Shown here piece by piece: positions 1 through 10,812 of a DNA stretch of 64,000 nt. The translations under genes were made by a program, and so were the position numbers. The notes below the pieces were generated by a model that searched no databases, was not told the origin of the DNA, and saw only the letters and a program-made list of their open reading frames with translations. Positions within the stretch are counted from its first letter, which is position 1. Each line of letters begins with the position of its first letter. Origin of the DNA: Cryptomeria japonica (lineage: Eukaryota > Streptophyta > Pinopsida > Cupressales > Cupressaceae); NCBI RefSeq assembly GCF_030272615.1, contig NC_081412.1:20749932-20813931 (forward strand), in the 5' to 3' direction.

Positions 1-808
1 GCTACAACCCTAAGAAGACTCATTGTCTTACAATATCTTTTACAAAAGATAATTAGAATGTCTAAAGTGAGAAACAACATTTACAAATGCCATAGTATAG
101 TTCCGGTTAAGCAAAAAACACTTAATCTCACACTGCTCTATTCCACTATTTTGTAATATTATGGAGCACAAATCCTTCACTTGTGCACGTGAAACTATGC
201 ACAATCGATCATAAATACTTTCTAGACACCCGCCGATATCCAAAATGATCATATCTGTTGGTCTTATATATCTGCAACATGAAATTAGGTCTTCTACATG
301 TGGCTTCAAGAACACTATACAAATAATGAAACGTGCATGTGTAGGCGGCTCAATCAAAACTCCAATGTATATGTAGACCAAAAATAATTGTTCACACACT
401 TCCCAAATGGCATCCTCGATCACAAAAAACAATTACCAAAATTACTCCATCAGTTCTGCACAATGATCAACTATCCAAGTCGACCATACCACATTGTTCA
501 ACCCAAAAACCTGTACATCGGATCTTTTAACTCACATGCCAATCATCACTAGAGGCTAAGATTATAGAATAAGGTACTCCAAACATCTAAGTATCTTCCA
601 CTAGCTTTGCAACATAAAATATTCAACAAAATGACATGCCAACCAAAATACTACACTTTGTCAGATGCTCTGCTCTACCTTGTCAAACTTAACCAAATCT
701 TCATTCTGACTTCCAGTAGGATCAGATCATACATGGTGGATGGAATAAATGACTTGGGTTGCCATCAATGACAACACTAGATGACCTGTGTAGTGTCTCT
801 TTCCAACA
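1..808 (-). repeat. Element A 3' LTR, partial
   Basis: It aligns collinearly with 15137-15964, with scattered substitutions and small indels, so base 1 lies inside the LTR. On the minus strand it starts TGTTGG at 808, directly after the polypurine tract. Short minus-strand ORFs here are not supported as genes. Confidence 0.9.
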
Positions 809-821
809 ATCTCCCCCTTTT
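809..821 (-). other. Element A polypurine tract (PPT), with a second copy at 951-962
   Basis: The plus strand reads ATCTCCCCCTTTT next to the LTR end, a purine run on the minus strand abutting TGTTGG, as expected for plus-strand priming. A second CTCCCCCTTTGACATTAATG-like block lies at about 951-970. The same two-copy layout occurs in B, C and E. Confidence 0.75.
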
Positions 822-1052
822 GCATTGATGGCATCACTTAGTGAAAAATGACTAAGTGTTGGAATCATTACCAAAACTTCAAAAATTCAACAACTCCAGA
901 ACTACTCCAGAACCCCCCCTGAGATGAATGCAACATTTTTCACTACCCTACACTCCCCCTTTGACATTAATGGCAAAGGTAGGGATCCACATGCTAAAAA
1001 TTTACATAAAATTCTATATACATTGGCATATGTACACACAGACCTTACTAAC

Positions 1053-3236
1053 TTACATGAGCTTGAAGATATCTGCAAAAATATTTGTCAAAGAGTTCAA
1101 ATGGTTGTCCCAACCCTCATTAAGACACTCTAGGACTGATATGAGGCCACTGAAGAGGTATTCTTGCATCTCTACCAAATTGAGATCAGAGGAGTCACCT
1201 ATGGCTACGGCATCTTGAGCATCCTTCAGGGCATTGAGAATTGTGTCCAATTTGGGAGTGATGTGACTCCAAAGTTCACAAACTATGCCAATAATCTTCT
1301 CCTTGTCATGGATTAGGCTCTTGGTTTTGTCAAGTAAAGATATTACTTGGCCTTCTTGACTAGCCACATAGACTGACAAGGGATCAAGTGACTGAGATAT
1401 GCTAGCTAATTACTTTTCATGCTCCTTGAACTACTTCTCAATATCCTTAGTGAACTTTCACAGTGATAGACAAGATCTGTAAATATTACCACCCTCAGAT
1501 ATTGCATCTTGATTTCTCTTGACACAAGTATCTAACACAATTCTATCATCTGCAATCATTCTCTTTAATGTTCTGAGCCTCTTGGCATTAAATTCATTGT
1601 AAACCTTGGCCTCACCAAACTTCTCTAACGACTCAAAATGAGTACTCGCCCAATTGATCAAACCTTTCAACTGGCCAGAGGACATATCAAATTTGTCCTT
1701 GACATAAGAGGGATTAAATATTCTCAAGAATACCGGATACAAGAGTGATAAATTCACTTTATTCAATGTGTGAGTTCAATAGGTCTTCGCTTGCCTTGGC
1801 TTGTGCAAATGAAGCTAATTGCAGCTTCTCGATGGGAGATAGAGAGGCAAGGTTGATGGGACCTTGGACAAATTTCAGATCATCAAGAGTCCAATTATCT
1901 TTCACTGCCCCAATAGTGTCTCTTGCTTCTAGAGCAGGTTCTTCCTTAACCTCAACCTTCTTCTCTTTTTCTACCTTTCCTACATCATCCTTAATTTGGA
2001 CTGCATCCTCCTTAGTTGCCTTAACAGTGTCAACCAGAGGATTTTGAGATTCCTCAACTACATCTACCACCACTGACTCATCATCTATTTTCTGCTCACC
2101 TTTTACCAAATCAGAAGGAACATCTACTTCAACTTGTTTATCTTCTGGTGCTTCCGGAGTAGATGAAGTATTCACCTCAACTTGCTCAACTTTTCAATTT
2201 GTTGCTTGCACTTCCATAATAGAGGGAATATCTACCTTAGTCTTCTCACCTCAACCTTTTTCAAGAACAACCTCATATTATTTTTGAGAAAAATAGACCT
2301 TAATATCTTCTCAATGTCTTTCATGAATTCATCTGATTTTCTAATCATTATCTTATTGATTCTAGTTTTTCTCCTAAACTCACTTTTAGCTTCCTTAAGA
2401 ATTTTGTCAATTTCTTGCACAGCTATAATAGGGCATAGTTGAGCTAGCATATATTCTCTCAATCTTTCCTCTTCTACTTTTTCACTATTCCTTCTCATTT
2501 ATAAAACATCATAAAGACTCTTGGGGACTTCTGATATTATTTCTATAAGAGCCTTACTAATTTTATTCAGGTATATTATAGAGGCTTCTTCCAAAGTTCT
2601 TTGACCGGCTTCATCAAATTTGTCATAGACCTCAGAAAGTGGTTTGAGATTACCTTGAACTATAAAAAAATTCTCCACATCTTTAACTGTCATCCCGGAT
2701 TTGGTGGAGTCTGCCTTTGGCTTCTTGCTTGGATCCTCTCCACTAGAGCGCTTGTCCTTAGGGACTTTTGCAACTTTAATGCCCTTTTGATTTATTTCCT
2801 TTACTGCCTCAATAGATTTTGTCTCCTCATCATCAGGGATAGCAACATACACTCTTCTTCTCTTTCCTTTCTTCCTCTTCCCTTCACCAACGGATGATTT
2901 GGCTTTGGGTTTTGGAGAGCTTGCAAGCTTTTGAGGACTAGAGGAGGGTGTAGAGCTCCATGTTTGCTTTGGCTTGGGAGCAAAGACTTCTGGTTTAGCC
3001 ATCTTCTCCTTAACAAGCTCCTTTGCAAGTAATATGTTTCTCTTCCTTACTTCCCAGACAACCTCCTTAGTGATCCCAATGCAGTTTGCATATGCCTCCA
3101 CTTCCTTCCTTACTTTCTGGACCAACTCAAGATTCTTGAACTAACTATGCAGTTTCAAGCTCTTGTCAACATAAGTCCCAAATATCTCCTTAGAGGTGTC
3201 CATCAGCTTGCTTAACAAATGTTGAGCATATAGTTC
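1053..3236 (-). pseudogene. Element A ORF2, C-terminal part
   Basis: Open stretches at 3125-2499, 2498-2232, 2175-1759, 1766-1458 and 1379-1053 form one decayed coding region. Residues near 3125-2499 carry a Lys/Pro-rich basic stretch (KRKKGKRRR) that could be a nuclear localisation signal. This is followed by a segment reading GNLKPLSEVYDKF, collinear with GKLKNINKLYDSL in element B (about 46780-46830). An acidic Glu/Val/Lys-rich linker (2175-1900) and predicted coiled-coil helices follow, ending in a short motif (LTNIFADIF) that resembles B's LNLVLADLF terminus. Frameshifts and stops break it. The N-terminal part continues at 10813-11880 across element G. Function unknown; not a recognised pol domain. 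Confidence 0.7.
3232..3236. repeat. Target-site duplicate AGTTC, left of element G
   Basis: AGTTC at 3232-3236 matches AGTTC at 10813-10817, directly flanking the two LTR ends. This proves that G inserted as a unit into element A. Confidence 0.9.
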
Positions 3237-4346
3237 TGTAAAGCGGAAAAATCGAACCCTAGTCGTTCTCCCCTCCCCAACTCCAAGGAGAGAGAAGGGA
3301 GGCCACTAGGGTTGATGGTTTTCACTTGGGAGAGACTTTACATTCAAAAGAGGGGTTGAAACCCACAAGATCCAATCCCACGCAATGCAAGATTGGATTC
3401 TAAATGAGTTTCAAGGGTTAAGACATCAAGGATACCCTCTTTTGTAAAGAAATGTAGATAGGATGATTGAACTAAGAATGCATGTAAAATAGGGAAGATT
3501 TGCTTATAAACAGAGATAGGGATACAGGATGAAGCTGCGGACCTGGAATTAGCAGTAAAATGTCAAGACGGTGATGTTCTGCAAATTTGAGCGAAAGTTG
3601 ACAGGACGATGGCGCCCGGCGTGCACATGGTCCTCCGAAAAATCTGCGAAACAAAGGTGGATCTATTCGTCTCTGCACAAGGATTCCAGATCTTCAATTA
3701 CAGCCGCGTACCTGCAACCTTGTTGTAAGAATGTTTGTATTCTTACATGCGAAGGTGTAATGTATGTAGTATGTTGTATGTTGTATTTTGTATGTTGTAT
3801 GTGATCTCCTCTTCAATGGTTGAATCCTTGTCTTGAATGCAACACTTAGCCTTGAATGGAGACTTAGAACACTCAATTGCTTGAAGGAATGCTTGAATGT
3901 TTGAATATTGCTTCCGCCTCTTTTCCATCTACCAAAATGGGAGAGGAAATGTAGTTTATATAATTGTCAATTTAGGGTTAAAAAACTGATTTTACCGACC
4001 TTAGGCCGACCTGGGAAGATTATTTTCCAATTTGCAAACTTAAAGACCCGAAGCCCCATAAGAGACCGGGCCCAAAATAGGGCCAGGGACCAGGGCGCCG
4101 GGTGCCATGGTCCTGGGGGACCAGGGCGCTAGGTTCCCTAGTCCTGAAGGACCAGGGCGCTGGGCGCCATGGTCCCACCTCCAGGGACAGCAGGGTGCAA
4201 GGAGGATCAGACCAGGGTGTTGAAAAATGCAGTTTTTGATGTCATGAACAAGTTTTGGGGTCTCCATTCAGGTTCCGTGTTGCATCACCATCGTGAAGAC
4301 CCAAATGTAGTCAAAATTGCAAGTGTCGCAATTTTAGGACGCTACA
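3237..4346 (-). repeat. Element G 3' LTR
   Basis: It is 1,110 bp and aligns along its length with 9717-10812. On the minus strand it starts TGTAGCGTCC, the head shared with gypsy LTRs I and F. It carries one 30-nt dyad motif (3604-3633) and three tandem 27-nt versions (4087-4113, 4118-4144, 4149-4175). It has an extra 14-bp TGTAT-rich unit near 3780 relative to the other LTR. Confidence 0.92.
4087..4175. repeat. Three tandem GC-rich dyad units in the G 3' LTR
   Basis: Units of 27 nt with period 31, each starting GGACCAGGGCGC and ending in a near-reverse complement such as GCCATGGTCC, so each can form a hairpin. Homologous triplets lie at about 10553-10641 in the other LTR. Confidence 0.85.
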
Positions 4347-4361
4347 TTTAGCCCCCACTTT
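4347..4361 (-). other. Element G polypurine tract
   Basis: The plus strand reads TTTAGCCCCCACTTT directly after the LTR end, a G/A-rich tract on the coding strand. The same TTTAGCCCCC block abuts the LTR of gypsy fragment H at about 23761. Confidence 0.7.
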
Positions 4362-5087
4362 AGCGGGAGTATAAGCGTACGCTCATACTTCCGGTAAAGT
4401 ACAAGGAAACAACATTGAAAAACTTTCACCACGTCAAGGAGGCAAGATACACCAAGCCCCCAGTGGACTAAGGATCTTACGACTTCGATTGACAAAGTAA
4501 AAGGGAAGATCACGAGGGAGAACCATGACTGTCAGTAGCAAGGTTCCCTCACTATGAGTCATGCAAGAAAGATATCAAAAATTTTCAAGGCAAAGCTAAA
4601 TTTGTCAAGAAATTTTCAAGTATCTTGAAAAGATATGAACGGGATGTATGCCCCCCTACGTTAAAGCGATCGCACACGCCTCACGGGGGGTGATTTCTTT
4701 AAGGTAGTGATACATATAAGAAATGAGAAGGGAGCACGTTATCACAAGGATTTAGCCCCCAAGTGTGAGATAAGCCCAAGGATAATAGACACAAAACACA
4801 AAGCACAAGGTGACTTCGCTTTCCTTGGGGTCAGTATGCTGTATGATAATTCATCATATGTATGTATGCATAATTGTTCTTCATTCCCCAATCAAGGAAG
4901 GTCACCTAGAAGAAGGGAACACATGTGTCTTTTGAGTCAACATGAGAGAGACCAATAGATCTCAATGCTTTGCATCGTCCTCAAGTAGACAACACAAAGG
5001 ACAACAAATAGAAGAATGAGAATAACACATAGAAGAGGTAACAAAAGAGATCAAGAGAGGAGGAGAGAGTCTGCTATGCTAATGTTA

Positions 5088-8000
5088 CTAGTCTAGCACG
5101 TCATCTACCCCCCGATCTTGCTGATCAATATTTCGGGAAGGCAGGAAACACGCTAAAGGAGGAACATCCAACACAGCAGATGGAGCTATCACAAGATCCA
5201 AACAAGGGCTATGTTCATGTTCCGAGCCATGTTGTTCTTGTCTAGGAGCTAGGATGAGTGCTTTAGAAAATTCGTTAGATAAATGGTTATCAACATCAAC
5301 ATATTCATATTCAGTATCAGAATGAACAGGAGTAACATTTTCATCGTGAATAACATTTTCATCTATATCATCATCAAGATTTATAAAAATAGGATCTTTA
5401 ACTCGCACAGGATCAAGACCATCATGCATGTTATGTTTAGGAGATTTCGACTCAATCGTCGGCTGAGGAGAAAATGGAATAATACTAGCTGAAGGTGTTT
5501 TGGGGGATTGCAAAGTTTGAGAAGCAGCTGCCTGAGCTCTAAGACGACGATTTCGTCGGCGTTCATGTGCAGAACGATTTCGTCTAGTCTTAGTAGGAAG
5601 ATTAGGAGAGTGAGGAGGAGGAATGTTCTCATCCTTATCACTTGGGTGTTTAGGTTGTGGTCTCTTAGGTTGAACAATAGGAGAAGAGGAAGGTCTCTTC
5701 TCTCCATAAGAGGAAGGAGGAGGAACTACTCCATACAAAGGAGGAATATTTGGTTTAGGAAGGAGACCAAGTCCATCATGACGAGGAGGTATAGGTCTAC
5801 TTTTAGAAAGTTTATTAGATATAGGCATAGTCACATCAATAGGAATGGGTTGGGAATCTTCTTGAGGAAAGACATTAGTTTTATCTTTCAAAGGAAGAAT
5901 TTCCTTCTCAAGAATGATAGGAATGTCAAGTTTGGGTGTTCTAGGTTCACTTAGAGATAGGATCATATCTTTTTTCCACTTTTGATAAGATTTGAAAAGA
6001 TGATCACTTCGCGGTGGAAGAGATTGGAATTGTTTAGGCCAAAAATAATCAATAGGAACGCTAGAAGTTCTTTCAGATGGTTTAAAGAGACTATGATTGA
6101 TAGTAACAACTTCACCATTATGGGGAAATTTCAAACACTTGTGAATAGGAGAAGCAATAGCTTTCATGGAAGATAGCCAAGGATAGCCTAGCTTCACACG
6201 AAATTGTTCAGATGATGGAATAATAGCAAAGTCCACATCAAGGGATTTGTTATGGACCTCAATAGGTAATGTAATAGAACCAATTGTAGGAGAAGAAAAT
6301 GCATCAAATAGTTTCACAACCACATTTGTTTCATCATAGATCACTTGATTCAATTGCAAAGTAAAAAGAAATTCTTCAGTAATGACATTAACCATACAAG
6401 AAGGATCAATAAGCACTCCACGGCAAGGTGTATTCTTGACTTTTGCAACTATATATAAAGGACCATCAGGTGCCCTGATAGTTTCACTGGAATCAAATGT
6501 GATGGAAGGTTCTTTAGGGATTTTCTGTTGCTCCACAAAGTTAATCACATTCGGAGTCATAGACACAAGATCATCAGGTGAGACAGAGGAATCATTAGTA
6601 TCAATCACATTAGAGGTATGAGAAGGTAATGGATCAGTGAAAATCTTAAGATTTTGGTTAGGAGGAGCTACAGATGTGTTGCCTTTATCATTCACACCAG
6701 AAACAGAGATAGTATTATTATCAATCAAATCTTGAATTTTACCCTTTAAAGAAAAACATTTTTCAGTATCATGCCCAGGATGATGATGAAATTGACAAAA
6801 AGATTTGTTATCAAAATAGGGCGAATTAATCTTTGTAGGATCTATTTGCCTTATAGGAGGAAGAGTAAGCACATTTTGTTCCAATAACTTATTCATAATA
6901 CTATGCAATGATTCATTCAAAGGAGTAAACTTTCTTTCTTTCTTGAAAAACTTAGAAATAGGAGGCACACCTGATGTTGCATTCACATTGTTGTTGATGA
7001 TGTTTTCATTGAATTTAATTGACTCTCTATTCAGTTTAAACTTCCCAAATGGTTGTTGACTACTATCACCCTTATCACTCGGAGCCATAGGATTTGCTTG
7101 TTCCATTTGACTCACAGTCAGTTGATAATTGTGAAGAGTTGCGCACAACTGTTGGAAAGAAGTAAACTCAGAAAATAGAAGTTTTTCTCTAATATCTTTT
7201 TGTAAATTAGAAATAAAGATTCTTTGAATATCATTGTCAGGCACTAGAAAGGAAATTTGAGCATACAAATGCTTATATCTACCAATGAAATCAGTCACTT
7301 TTTCTTTAACACCTTGTTTACAATGCATTAAATCAATCAAAGTAACTTTAGGACTTATATTGTTTTGAAATTGTTGAATAAAAGCATTTGCAAGTTGTTC
7401 GAAAGAAGAAATAGAATAAGAAGGCAACGAGCAATACCATTGTAGGGCTTTATCTCTTAATGTTCTAGTAAACAGTTTTGCAAGCAACCTTTGGTCATAA
7501 GCAAAATCGGTACATACTGTTTGAAATGTCTTAACATGTGTTAGAGGATCACCCTTACCATTATAAAGCTCCAAATGCGGAATTTCAACATGTTTAGGGG
7601 GAATTGCTCGGACAATGTCAAGAGAAAGTGGGCTCGCAACATCAAATGTGGGCACACTAAACTTAGATTGATTCATAGAGGCAATTTGTTGTTGTAAAGA
7701 AGAGACAGTTTGTGCAAGATTGTTAATGGTCACTTCAGTCGAAGAGTTCATATTAGACGTGTTAGATTGTGATGGAGGTGTTATGTTATTGAAAGAAGGT
7801 AGAGAGTAAGGTGGTGGGACACTATGATAGTTAGTCATAGGAGATGATTGGAAAGGAGGAACACTACAAGGAGGAATGGAATGATTAAACGAATTGCCCC
7901 CTTGCGTCATGTTCATTTGTGGAGATATAATAGGAACACTCATTGAAGGAATGAATGAAGAAGTTGGATTGAATGAAGGAAGAGGGTTGATTGAAGAAGA

Positions 8001-8531
8001 AGGATTGCCCCCATGACTGGTGATCATAGGTGGGATGTCTTGTGTTGAAGTAGTCATTATGTTTGATGTAAAAGTAGGTATACTAGCAATAGAAGTCGTC
8101 AAAGGAATAGAATGATTAACTTGAGTAGGAGGTTGTGTATAACCCAAAGTTTCAGCACAACTCTTCATAGGCATCACATTCGAATCCACAATGTGTGCAA
8201 TACCACGCAAAATATCAATTCCATTCTTATCACTTTGAACCATACGTTTTAGACCCTCAATTAAGGAAAGAGCTTCACTATCGGGGTATTCTTGAGACAT
8301 CCATTGTCGAAAATCATCAAATTGGTTATCCAATTTTGAAAGTTGTTCTACAGAAACCTCATGGAGAGCTTCTTCATCATTAAGAGGATTAGAGGAATTA
8401 CCCATGTCCTCATTAAAAAGGCCATTCAAATTAGGTTCCATCTCCTCAGTAATTAAACCTTGGAAAGACTTAATTCTAAGGCTTCGTCTAACGGGAATAG
8501 TGTAAGTAGGGCTTATTGTTGTAAAACTCAT
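5088..8531 (-). CDS. Gag-like polyprotein of element G (intact, 1,147 aa)
   Basis: Uninterrupted ORF. Residues about 1-300 are Ser/Pro/Asn-rich and low complexity. Residues about 310-470 match the Retrotrans_gag (capsid) pattern, with LELYNGKGDPLTHVKTF, LRDKALQWYCSLP and FIGRYKHLYAQI. A degenerate Cys/His segment, CQFHHHPGHDTEKC, follows near residue 590. A retropepsin-like stretch near 670-840 keeps LID and the downstream LGYPWL, but reads DPS where aspartic proteases have DSG/DTG, so protease activity is doubtful. The C-terminus is Pro-rich, then strongly basic (RRNRSAHERRRNRRLRAQ), then acidic. It probably forms the particle of a non-autonomous gypsy element. An intact frame in otherwise decayed surroundings suggests recent or selected expression. 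The start is the first ATG after the leader. Confidence 0.85.
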   Translation of the reverse strand: MSFTTISPTYTIPVRRSLRIKSFQGLITEEMEPNLNGLFNEDMGNSSNPLNDEEALHEVSVEQLSKLDNQFDDFRQWMSQEYPDSEALSLIEGLKRMVQSDKNGIDILRGIAHIVDSNVMPMKSCAETLGYTQPPTQVNHSIPLTTSIASIPTFTSNIMTTSTQDIPPMITSHGGNPSSSINPLPSFNPTSSFIPSMSVPIISPQMNMTQGGNSFNHSIPPCSVPPFQSSPMTNYHSVPPPYSLPSFNNITPPSQSNTSNMNSSTEVTINNLAQTVSSLQQQIASMNQSKFSVPTFDVASPLSLDIVRAIPPKHVEIPHLELYNGKGDPLTHVKTFQTVCTDFAYDQRLLAKLFTRTLRDKALQWYCSLPSYSISSFEQLANAFIQQFQNNISPKVTLIDLMHCKQGVKEKVTDFIGRYKHLYAQISFLVPDNDIQRIFISNLQKDIREKLLFSEFTSFQQLCATLHNYQLTVSQMEQANPMAPSDKGDSSQQPFGKFKLNRESIKFNENIINNNVNATSGVPPISKFFKKERKFTPLNESLHSIMNKLLEQNVLTLPPIRQIDPTKINSPYFDNKSFCQFHHHPGHDTEKCFSLKGKIQDLIDNNTISVSGVNDKGNTSVAPPNQNLKIFTDPLPSHTSNVIDTNDSSVSPDDLVSMTPNVINFVEQQKIPKEPSITFDSSETIRAPDGPLYIVAKVKNTPCRGVLIDPSCMVNVITEEFLFTLQLNQVIYDETNVVVKLFDAFSSPTIGSITLPIEVHNKSLDVDFAIIPSSEQFRVKLGYPWLSSMKAIASPIHKCLKFPHNGEVVTINHSLFKPSERTSSVPIDYFWPKQFQSLPPRSDHLFKSYQKWKKDMILSLSEPRTPKLDIPIILEKEILPLKDKTNVFPQEDSQPIPIDVTMPISNKLSKSRPIPPRHDGLGLLPKPNIPPLYGVVPPPSSYGEKRPSSSPIVQPKRPQPKHPSDKDENIPPPHSPNLPTKTRRNRSAHERRRNRRLRAQAAASQTLQSPKTPSASIIPFSPQPTIESKSPKHNMHDGLDPVRVKDPIFINLDDDIDENVIHDENVTPVHSDTEYEYVDVDNHLSNEFSKALILAPRQEQHGSEHEHSPCLDLVIAPSAVLDVPPLACFLPSRNIDQQDRGVDDVLD

Positions 8532-9694
8532 GCACTAAAGAAAGAGAGAAGATTTTGAATTTTATAGGTAGAAATTTTCAATAAAATCAGCCAATCTCCT
8601 AGATTTAAGCTGTTAAATACAATCAGGACAATCTCCCAAAATTTCGGAAAAAATGTCTGGGACCGTGGCGAACGGAGTGCACATGGTCCTCGCAACTTTT
8701 TTCGAAATTTTCAGGGATGAAAGTTATGATGATTTTAAAGCCAATCTGAAAAAATTGAGTGATTTTACGATCTGTAGATAGGCCAAATTAAAGTTGCAAT
8801 CTCAAAATTGAACCCTACCAAGATTGTTGAAAATTGCAAAATTTGAATTTTGAAAAAGAGAGGGAAACTGGAATTTTGAATTTTATGATTTTAGAGGGAA
8901 TACTGAAAGCAATGCAAGCTTTGAAATTTAAAAGTTGACTCAATTTCATGCAAAATTCAAATTTGAAAGTGGAAATCAAAGTTGTCACAATTAAACACTT
9001 AATTTCAAAAGTCACAAATTGTAAAAATTTGAACAAAGCATTGAAATTTCAAATGAATGCTAACACACTTTTCAGATTTAGGACAGTAAGAAACACAATT
9101 TTAACACAGATTTCAATTTCAACAATATTTGAATGATTATAAGCCTTTATCCAAGCAATCACTAGACCAACTTTGACTTTAATTTTGAAAGTGTTAGAAT
9201 TGATAAAATCAGCCAAAATTCTGGATTTTAGCAGAAAAATACAGTAAGATCTAGCTCCCGAAATTTCAGAAAAAATGTCAGGGACGATGGCGCTCTGGGT
9301 GCACACGGTCCTCGTAACTTTTTTCCAAATTTTCAAGGATGAAAGATATTGTGATTTTATTGCGGAATCCAAAGTTACAACCGATTTGGAGGTGTTTTGA
9401 TCAGTGAAATTATCAGTCAAAGGTTGAATCAAGAAGGTTTTAAAAATTAGGGTTTTGACACTTAACCACTTAATTTTCAAAATTAAAGCACGGATATGAT
9501 TTGATAATTTGGAGTAGAAGGGTAGATCTGAAACAAGCATTAACAATTAAACATTCCACAAGTTCAATTACTAAAAAGAAAATTTTAGGGTTTTTATGCA
9601 ATTTAACCTCTAAAATTTGCAAAAGATCAAACATGGAAATGTAATTAAGGAAGCAAATTTTTCAGATCTAACCATGAATATTCAGAATGAGGAT
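8532..9694 (-). other. Element G leader (between PBS and gag), internally duplicated
   Basis: AT-rich, no coding potential seen. It contains a direct repeat of roughly 170-180 bp, about 8581-8760 and 9206-9385. Each copy carries one 30-nt dyad motif (8660-8689 and 9282-9311) followed by a similar CAACTTTTTT...GGATGAAAG tail. The part near the PBS is similar to the leader of element F (59172-59340). Confidence 0.7.
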
Positions 9695-9713
9695 GTTCAC
9701 GTCGGGTTCACCA
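9695..9713 (-). other. Element G primer-binding-site-like sequence
   Basis: The minus strand reads TGGTGAACCCGACGTGAAC, three bases inside the 5' LTR. The plus strand therefore ends in CACCA, as a tRNA 3' end would. I could not assign the tRNA. Element F has a diverged copy at the same place. Confidence 0.55.
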
Positions 9714-9716
9714 AAA

Positions 9717-10812
9717 TGTAAAGCGAAAAAATTGAACCCTAGTCGTTCTCCCCTCCCCAACTCCAAGGAGAGAGAAGGGAGGTCACTAGGGTTGATGGTT
9801 TTCACTTGGGAGAGACTTTACATTCAAAAGAGGGGTTGAAACCCACAAGATCCAATCCCACGCAATGCAAGATTGGATTCTAAATGAGTTTCAAGGGTTA
9901 AGACATCAAGGATACCCTCTTTTGTAAAGAAATGTAGATAGGATGATTGAACTAAGAATGCATGTAAAATAGGGAAGATTCGCTTATAAACAGAGATAGG
10001 GATACAGGATGAAGCTGCGGACCTGGAATTAGCAGTAAAATGTCAAGACGGTGTTGTTCTGCAAATTTGAGCGAAAGTTGACGGGACGATGGTGCCCGGC
10101 GTGCACACGGTCCTCCGAAAAATCCGCGAAACAAAGGTGGATCTGTTCATCTCTGCACAAGGATTCCAGATCTTCAATTACAGCCGCGTACCTGCAACCT
10201 TGTTGTAAGAATGTTTGTATTATTACATGCGAAGGTGTAATGTATGTAGTATGTTGTATGTTGTATGTGATCTCCTCTTCAATGGTTGAATCCTTGTCTT
10301 GAATGCAACACTTAGCCTTGAATGGAGACTTAGAATACTCAATTGCTTGAAGGAATGCTTGAATGTTTGAATATTGCTTCCGCCTCTTTTCCATCTACCA
10401 AAATGGGAGAGGAAATGTAGTTTATATACTTGTCAATTTAGGGTTAAAAGACTAATTTTACCGACCTTAGGCCGACCTGGGAAGATTATTTTCCAATTTG
10501 CAAACTTAAAGACCCGAAGCCCCATAAGAGATCGGGCCCAAAATAGGGCCAGGGACCAGGGCGCTGGGCGGCATGGTCCTGGGGGACCAGGGCACTGGGT
10601 GCCCTAGTCCTGAAGGACCAGGGCGCTGGGCGCCATGGTCCCACCTCTAGGGACAGCAGGGTGCAAGGAGGATCAGACCAGGGTGTTGAAAAATGCAGTT
10701 TTTGATGTCATGAACAAGTTTCGGGGTCTCCATTCAGGTTCCGTGTTGCATCGCCATCGTGAAGACCCAAATGCAGTCAAAATTGCAAGTGTCGCAATTT
10801 TAGGACGCTACA
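9717..10812 (-). repeat. Element G 5' LTR
   Basis: It is 1,096 bp, the partner of 3237-4346, with TG/CA termini. It contains the 30-nt dyad motif (10084-10113) and the triplet at about 10553-10641. Short plus-strand ORFs inside it are not genes. Confidence 0.92.

Larger units (their letters stand above)
3237..10812 (-). mobile_element. Element G: gag-only Ty3/gypsy LTR retrotransposon (TR-GAG type)
   Basis: It is 7,576 bp, with LTRs at 3237-4346 and 9717-10812, both TG...CA, and a 5-bp TSD. Read on the minus strand: 5' LTR, PBS-like site (9713-9695), long leader (9694-8532), one intact 1,147-codon ORF (8531-5088), a 741-bp 3' untranslated part, PPT (4361-4347) and 3' LTR. There is no RT, RNase H or integrase. 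This matches what has been called terminal-repeat retrotransposons with gag (TR-GAG). The LTRs differ by scattered substitutions plus a 14-bp indel, so it is younger than host element A. It must depend on another gypsy element for reverse transcriptase and integrase. Confidence 0.92.

Noticed and set aside
40-432. 130-aa minus-strand ORF at the window start
   Set aside because: It lies within the element A LTR and is not kept open in the partner LTR at 15170-15600.
3571-4351. Several ORFs of 60-75 aa in the G LTRs, repeated at 10051-10895
   Set aside because: Conserved only because the LTRs are duplicates; no start context or domain supports translation.
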